Positions 61,229 through 64,000 of a stretch of DNA of 64,000 nt are shown piece by piece. The DNA comes from Casuarina equisetifolia (Eukaryota; Streptophyta; Magnoliopsida; Fagales; Casuarinaceae). The DNA lies in NCBI GenBank assembly GCA_028551475.1, contig CM052362.1, positions 9,299,354 to 9,363,353 on the forward strand. The letters run 5' to 3'. The position numbers were made by a program, and so were the translations under genes. Position 1 is the stretch's first letter. Each line of letters starts with the position of its first letter. The notes below the pieces were generated by a model. That model was given only the letters and a program-made list of their open reading frames with translations. It ran no database searches and was not told the DNA's origin.

Positions 61229-61840
61229 TGTTTCTTGCTGATATTCGCCAACAGTACGAATTTACAAGCTTTTGGATGCTTTAAGCTATACAGATTCTTT
61301 TACATAAATACAATTGCTGCCCTTCCTTAATGCCTTTCACCCCCTTTAACACTTCTGAGACTACTCTACTTGGCAGAAATTACAGCTTACAGAACCGGGA
61401 CACTACTTGAAAAAATAGAATAACCAATAGAAACTTTAGTTCAAACGTGGAATTTCTTATCAAAGCATTGAAATAGTCTCACCAACACAATACGATAGAT
61501 GCACGATGCAACAAAAGGCTAACTGACGCCCTTGCGGTAAAACACATAATTCTGCACTAACTATTCACGACCCACAACTGTCTACCTCTCCTACTTTCTC
61601 ACAGCTTTGTTCCTTAATCTGCGCCACATCATGCAGAGGCTTTGACTATTCTTTAAGCACATCTTGGTTAAGTGGACATCTTTAGAACAGAGTTAAGCTC
61701 CCACTTGTCCCAAGTTCGAGGTCTGAAAACTGAGTTTGGAATTGCTCGGCATCTTCCCACGTGACATCTGCTAGTGTCATTCCTTTCTGAACAAGAAATT
61801 CCTTCCTTTGTCCATGCTATCAGTTAAAATACGAATTCCT
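61229..61840. other. Spacer between RIBA duplicate and Copia element
   Basis: No gene recognised. Moderate base composition without repeats. Confidence 0.4.
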
Positions 61841-62351
61841 TGAGAAATTAGATTGATTTCTCAAGTACACGATGAACTCTAAGAACCCTAGAGCAGTGAA
61901 CAAAAGGGGAATTTTTAATTCAATAATTTTCTGTACAAAAATGAACACTAATTTATAGACCTAAATAATTTATACACAAAAGGAAAACAAAACCCTAAAT
62001 TAATTGAGACTAATTACACGATTGAAGGTGGTCTAGGGTTTGGTACTAGATTAGGCCAAGGCTTGGAAAGAATTCAAAATCTTGGTTGTTGGCTTCCAAT
62101 TCTTTACATAGTGAGGTTGCGTGTAGATTCGTTTGGAATATGGATAAAAATGGAAAGATTCCCGATGACAATTTTTTGGCCATGTGCGTGTAGGAGAGGC
62201 TAGTCTTCTTAGAGAGGGAGGTTGTGCATCGGGTTGCAATGCGCAGGGCTAGCGTGGCATTGGGGTGCCACGTGTTTAATGGATGTCAATGTGGCACCAC
62301 ATGGCACTAATGTGGCTATGCTAATGTGGATGGGTGACTTGTCACTTAACA
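61841..62351 (-). repeat. Probable 3' LTR of the Copia element that runs off the window
   Basis: On the minus strand it starts TGTTAAGTGACAAG at 62351, directly after a purine tract GCTGGGGG, the normal PPT-LTR junction. The other edge is placed at TGAGAAATTA (61841), giving about 511 bp with TG...CA ends. The second LTR lies outside the window, so this boundary is tentative. Confidence 0.55.
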
Positions 62352-64000
62352 CCCCCAGCAAGCTTAAGGATCGGTATAGACTAAAAGCTTGTTTTAAAGG
62401 AGAGAAAACTGAGATGAAGAGAGGCCTTTGGTGAAGATATTTGTGGTTTGGTTAATCAAAGAGATGAATTGGATGTGAAGTTGATAGTTCTGAACTTTTT
62501 CACGAATGAAGTGAAAATCTATTTTGACATGCTTGGTACAAGCGTGAAAGACAAGATTGGTGGAGAGGTACAAGGTTGAAAGATTGTCACATCAAAAGGT
62601 AGAAGGCATAGATAGCAAATGATGGAGGTCACGAAGAAAAGCTTCAATCCAGATGAGTTCTACTACTGTGTTTGGTAGGGATTTGAATTTAGCTTTGGTG
62701 CTAGAGCTTGCAACCATCTTCTATTTTTGAGAACTTAATGAGATGAGGTTGGAGCCGAGGAAAATGCAAAAATTGCCAGTGGAGCATTGATCATCATAGT
62801 AGCTTGCCCATTCGGCGTCAAAATAGGCATGAAGTTGATAAGAGGTAGACTTGGTGAGTTAAATACTATACCGAGGAGTATCTGCAAGAAATCTTAAGAT
62901 GTGTTTGACAAACGTCTAGTGAGTGGTGGTTGGGGCATGTATGTATTGATAGACAATATTGATTGCTTAAGCTATGTCAAGTTGAGTAAGGTGAGGTATT
63001 GGAAAGCCCTAACAATACTACAATGATGGGTGGAATTGAATAAAGGTTTACCATCATGAATGGAAGGAGGGTGGCCTGTAGTACATAGCATGGAAACACC
63101 ACGAGTAGCACCTATTTTAGCATGGTTAATGATTTCATGGGCAAACTTAGCCTGATGGAAAAGTCCATTGGGTGTGGATAATGCTTTTATCCTCAGGAAA
63201 TAGTGAAAATCACCAAGATCTTTTACGTCAAATTTTTTTGTAATTGATGGAGAATATAAGATATGGGAGCATTATCACTTCCAATAAGGATGATGTCATT
63301 CACATAAACTAATAGAAAATCACTATAGGTAGCAGTGTGTAAGTCAAATAAAGAGGGGTTTGCTTTGGAAATGGAAAATCTAATTTGTTTAATAAATTGA
63401 GATAAGCAATAATTCCATGCCCGTGGGGCTTGTTTAAGGTCGTAAAAAGACTAATGAAGATGACAAACATGGTGAGGAAGTTGGGGATCAATGAAACCTT
63501 GAGGTTATTGCATGAAGACTTCTTCTTCAAGATGGCCATGGAGAAAGGCATTCTTAACATCCAGTTGATGGATTGTCCAACCATGACTAAATGCAATAGA
63601 GAGTAATGTTTGAATTGTTACAGGTTTAGCAATGGGACTAAATGTAGTGTAGTCAACGCTTGGATGTTGATGGAACCCCTTTGCAACTAATTAAGCTTTA
63701 TAACGTTCAAGGGTGCCATCAGAGTGAAGTTTAATTTTGTAAACCCATTTGCAACCAATTGGTTAAATGTGGGGAGACGAAGGAACAAGCTCCCATGTTT
63801 GATTTCTTATTAGCACAGTGTATTCATCGGCCATCGCTTGATGCCATTCAAGGGAAGCAATAGCTTCATTGAAGTAAATGGGTTCCTTGTAGGGATAAGT
63901 TGTGGTAGTTAAGGCATATGTTTGTTGCATGGTTAATGTTCTTTGAGATATAGTACTACTTTTGAGACGTGTAGTCATAGGATGAGTGGAGCTGGTAGTA
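62352..64000 (-). mobile_element. Copia element, RT and RNase H, degenerate and cut by the window end
   Basis: Minus-strand frames show the start of RT at 63978-63763 (EWHQAMADEY, then QTWELVPSSP). RT continues through 63596-63309 ([11 protein letters not shown] aligning with the usual Q-L-D-V-K-N-A-F motif, with shifts). RNase H pieces follow down to about 62440, including HACTKHVKIDFHF near 62530. Stops and frameshifts break the frame. Gag, protease and integrase would lie beyond 64000. A lineage different from the young element at 21-26 kb, judging by the RT start. Confidence 0.75.

Noticed and set aside
1..64000. CRISPR array or prokaryotic defence system
   Set aside because: No regularly spaced identical short repeats with unique spacers and no bacterial-type operon. 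The sequence is plant nuclear DNA.

Overview
The window is nuclear DNA of a eudicot plant. The evidence is AT-rich intergenic DNA, several layers of decayed LTR retrotransposons, genes split by GT-AG introns, and four plant-specific proteins: a plastid bifunctional riboflavin enzyme, classical arabinogalactan proteins, an ATL RING-H2 ligase and a class 2 phytoglobin. A woody species such as grapevine would fit, but the sequence alone does not prove the species. No bacterial-type operon, CRISPR array, rRNA or convincing tRNA gene was found.

Layout. 1-17.3 kb holds no intact gene. It has two tandem, decayed class 2 phytoglobin pseudogenes (1515-2845 and about 4997-6160), then two degenerate minus-strand Copia elements (about 7.0-10.1 kb and about 10.7-17.3 kb). 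The second Copia is interrupted by a solo LTR at 14705-15928 flanked by a GATGC duplication. 18.2-27.05 kb is a four-exon 2-oxoglutarate/Fe(II) dioxygenase gene on the minus strand. Its exon 2 is split by a young, nearly complete Tnt1/Tork-like Copia element (21052-26552, duplication ACAGG), and exon 1 also carries a nonsense codon. 28.5-29.6 kb is a plus-strand Copia RT/RNase H remnant. 31.4-32.6 kb is an ATL-type RING-H2 ligase gene. 34.65-35.98 kb is a five-exon small gene for a predicted membrane protein of unknown function; its exons are too short to be found from long open frames.

37-51 kb is a minus-strand cluster of four intronless classical arabinogalactan proteins. The first two arose by duplication of a segment that includes coding sequence, promoter and both flanks. 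A third copy of the flanks, at 42.7-43.6 kb, lacks the gene, which looks like an AGP deletion scar. Copia and Ty3/gypsy debris lies between the copies. 53.3-59.6 kb is a complete seven-exon RIBA gene (DHBP synthase plus GTP cyclohydrolase II) on the minus strand. Immediately upstream, at 60.35-61.23 kb, is a decayed duplicate of its 5' end. The window ends inside another minus-strand Copia element (from about 61.84 kb).

Apparently functional genes are the RIBA gene (plastid flavin precursor synthesis), the ATL ligase (membrane ubiquitination), four GPI-anchored cell-surface proteoglycan backbones and the small membrane protein. They share no obvious pathway. The most informative content is the record of gene death and duplication: phytoglobin, dioxygenase, AGP and RIBA paralogues at different stages of decay. 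I did not find a convincing new molecular system.
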